This document shows, piece after piece, positions 5,167-6,649 of a DNA stretch of 6,649 nucleotides. This DNA comes from Planctomycetales bacterium (GTDB taxonomy: Bacteria; Planctomycetota; Phycisphaerae; SM23-33): NCBI GenBank assembly GCA_030631125.1, contig DAOVLS010000133.1, positions 1 through 6,649 of the forward strand, given 5' to 3'. The stretch's first letter is position 1; every line of letters starts with the position of its first letter. The translations under genes and the position numbers were made by a program. Below the pieces are notes generated by a model. It was not told where the DNA came from. It did no database searches and saw only the letters and a list, made by a program, of their open reading frames with translations.

Positions 5167-6509
5167 AATTCACTCCCGGCTGAATCGGTGAGAATTCGTT
5201 CGACCTCGGCATGTGCGCGGTCCCATAGCGGCAGGTATTCGGCCTTGACCGGCGAGCGGTCGAGGACGGTCAGGTAAAGGTTTTCTCCGCTGCGGAGGTG
5301 TTTGAGTGTGTGGTCGGTCGCCAGGAATGTCCCGCCCGGGCCGACCTGGCGAACGACATCCAGCGCGATGGTCTCTTCGTTGACCGTTATGCCTTCTGCC
5401 ATGCGGCGCGCCATCAGGAGCATCTCATGGTCAACGACCATCTGCTCGAGCGACCCGATCGTTCCGTTGGCGAGCAGCCCGGCGTTGTTCGAGACGGAGA
5501 CCCCGCCCCCGACAGCGGAAAACAGGCATCCGAATTTCTCTATTCCCGTCTGCTGGTCCGGCACTTTTGAATTCGACAGCAGCGAGCAGGTATAAGAGGC
5601 CAAGCCGTAGAACGCCGCCATTTGCGCCCCGGCGATTGTCCCCAGGAAGTGTTCCGGGCTTGCCATGACGATCTCGCTGCTGCGCATGTCTATGAACGAA
5701 TGTCCCGCCCCCGCATAGGCCACCGGTGCGCCGGGGCGGACAGCCTGTGTAAGCACGACCGCCAGGAGGCATTGGGCGATCTTGATCGGCAGGCCGCCGG
5801 CCAGAGTAATCGGTCCGGCCATGCCTCCCATCGCCCCGGCCATGATGAACAGCGGAATGGCATTTTGGGCGGCCAGGATGCCCGCATGCAGACTCTCGGG
5901 ATCCCATTGCAGCAAGGGCGCGTCGGCGACCACCATGCTCACCGCGGGCCTGTCCGGATCGGCTGAAACTGACAGCCCCAGTTCCACCCAGGCTTGAGCG
6001 CCCTCGAAACTCATCGGCGCTGCCAGGCAGTGTTTCGTCGTGTTCTCCAGTGTAGCGCGATAGGTGGCCTGCTCCCGCGAGGATTCAGGCTGATCCAGAG
6101 CGAGGACGTGGGGGATAACCCCGTCAATCTCCGGCAGGGCGTCGGCGAGACGGGTGAACCGTACGACATCCTCAAGGCGTGCAGGCCTGGCCTTGTCGCA
6201 GCCGTAATCGAGAACGTTCAGGTTATAAGCGCCGGAGAAATGGAAATGCCTGTCGCCGCCAAGACGAATCCCCTCGCCCTGCTGGTCATAGAGCATTACT
6301 TCTTTCGGTTTCTTCTCCAGCGCCTCGGAGACAACTTGCGAGGAAATCCGCACGCGGTTTCCGTCCACGTCAGCGCCTGCGCCGGCGAGCAGCTCGACAG
6401 CTTCGGTCAGATTCACCACGGCGCCGATCTCGCTCAGTATAGTCAGGGCGGCCTGGTGAATACGTTCTATTTCCTCGTCGGCCAGGACACGAAATTGCTC
6501 GAGTTTCAT
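5163..6509 (-). CDS. Trimethylamine methyltransferase (MttB) family protein, non-pyrrolysine type
   Basis: A 448-residue protein of the MttB superfamily (PF06253-type), slightly shorter than the roughly 470-500 residues usual for MttB and MtgB. Recognisable family segments are the N-terminal EEIERIHQAALTILSEIGA (12-30), LEDVVRFTRLADALPEID (112-129), a glycine-rich barrel core (224-240 and 263-269), SNSKVPDQQTG (312-322), and HTLKHLRSG (400-408) with a helical C-terminus. True archaeal MttB contains pyrrolysine at an in-frame UAG. This gene is open throughout with a UGA stop, so it belongs with the non-Pyl homologues such as the glycine betaine methyltransferase MtgB. These demethylate quaternary amines onto a corrinoid protein. 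The start at 6509 has AGAGG (6515-6519) 5 nt upstream. The gene heads the cluster and overlaps amidohydrolase 1 by 4 nt. No corrinoid protein gene is adjacent in the window, which is unusual. The family is sure and the substrate is unknown. Confidence 0.95.
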   Translation of the reverse strand: MKLEQFRVLADEEIERIHQAALTILSEIGAVVNLTEAVELLAGAGADVDGNRVRISSQVVSEALEKKPKEVMLYDQQGEGIRLGGDRHFHFSGAYNLNVLDYGCDKARPARLEDVVRFTRLADALPEIDGVIPHVLALDQPESSREQATYRATLENTTKHCLAAPMSFEGAQAWVELGLSVSADPDRPAVSMVVADAPLLQWDPESLHAGILAAQNAIPLFIMAGAMGGMAGPITLAGGLPIKIAQCLLAVVLTQAVRPGAPVAYAGAGHSFIDMRSSEIVMASPEHFLGTIAGAQMAAFYGLASYTCSLLSNSKVPDQQTGIEKFGCLFSAVGGGVSVSNNAGLLANGTIGSLEQMVVDHEMLLMARRMAEGITVNEETIALDVVRQVGPGGTFLATDHTLKHLRSGENLYLTVLDRSPVKAEYLPLWDRAHAEVERILTDSAGSEL

Positions 6510-6539
6510 TTCAACCTCTTCCTCTTTCCCATAGCAGTA

Positions 6540-6569
6540 GGCTGGGACGGAGCAAAGCGGAGTCCCACC
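6540..6569 (-). repeat. Hairpin element upstream of the MttB-family gene
   Basis: GGCTGGGAC (6540-6548) pairs with GTCCCACC (6562-6569): 8 pairs including one G-T, with a single bulge and a 13-nt loop containing CTCCG twice on the minus strand. It lies 31 nt before the ATG. No T-run follows it. It may be a regulatory leader structure or a copy of a dispersed intergenic palindrome. Copy number in the genome cannot be judged from one window. Confidence 0.4.
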
Positions 6570-6588
6570 TTTTGATCTGGCGCAAGTC

Positions 6589-6617
6589 GGTCAATCATTA
6601 CCCAGGTGGGATTGACC
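6589..6617. promoter_or_regulatory. 8-bp perfect inverted repeat upstream of the MttB-family gene
   Basis: GGTCAATC (6589-6596) and GATTGACC (6610-6617) are exact inverse copies around 13 nt. Inside lies a second palindrome, CCCA-GG-TGGG (6601-6610). The two could not both pair fully as RNA, since 6610 is shared. No T-run follows on either strand, so this is a candidate operator or RNA structure rather than a terminator. Confidence 0.4.
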
Positions 6618-6649
6618 CCTTGCCCACGTCGTGGCCGCGGTATACGAAC

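Noticed and set aside
6507..6649. A frame open from the right edge that ends in ATGA overlapping the MttB start, as if an upstream gene ran into it.
   Set aside because: Only 47 codons are visible, chance openness is likely at this composition, the peptide has no recognised motif, and it is interrupted by several palindromes. The right flank is needed to decide.

Overview
The window reads as a chromosomal stretch from an uncultured, anaerobic or facultatively anaerobic, diderm bacterium. The best guess is Planctomycetota or a relative such as Hydrogenedentota, Sumerlaeota or Lentisphaerota. The reasons are indirect. MttB-type methyltransferases, UroD-like methyltransferases, Gfo/Idh/MocA oxidoreductases and small Amidohydro_2 proteins are all expanded in those groups. 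A lipoprotein with a clean lipobox points to a Gram-negative envelope. No marker gene is present, so this placement is inference.

Every gene is on the minus strand, so the biological order runs from right to left. First comes a palindrome-rich upstream region (6510-6649). Then a tightly coupled trio: an MttB-family methyltransferase (6509-5163), amidohydrolase 1 (5166-4420, ATGA overlap) and amidohydrolase 2 (4413-3676, 6-nt gap). An 83-nt gap follows, holding a sigma70-like promoter interleaved with two palindromes. Next are a lipoprotein resembling DUF4380/mutarotase-like proteins (3592-2663) and a UroD-family protein (2532-1420). The 130 nt between these two genes hold only a good Shine-Dalgarno for the second and no convincing promoter or terminator. 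After the UroD gene, a 183-nt gap holds in order a rho-independent-type terminator, a candidate promoter and a leader hairpin. Last is a large gene that runs off the left edge (1236 to 1). It encodes a GNAT acetyltransferase fused in one frame to a Gfo/Idh/MocA (GH109-like) oxidoreductase.

Together the MttB and UroD-family proteins look like the two methyl-handling ends of a corrinoid-dependent demethylation pathway. The MttB homologue would demethylate a quaternary or tertiary amine-like substrate onto a corrinoid protein. The UroD-type protein would either pass the methyl group on or act on a related methyl donor. The two amidohydrolases would process the substrate or product. No corrinoid-binding protein or reductive activator is in the window, so these would have to be encoded elsewhere. 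The substrate cannot be read from the sequence. No tRNA, rRNA, CRISPR array or insertion sequence was recognised, and no gene-free stretch exceeds 300 bases.
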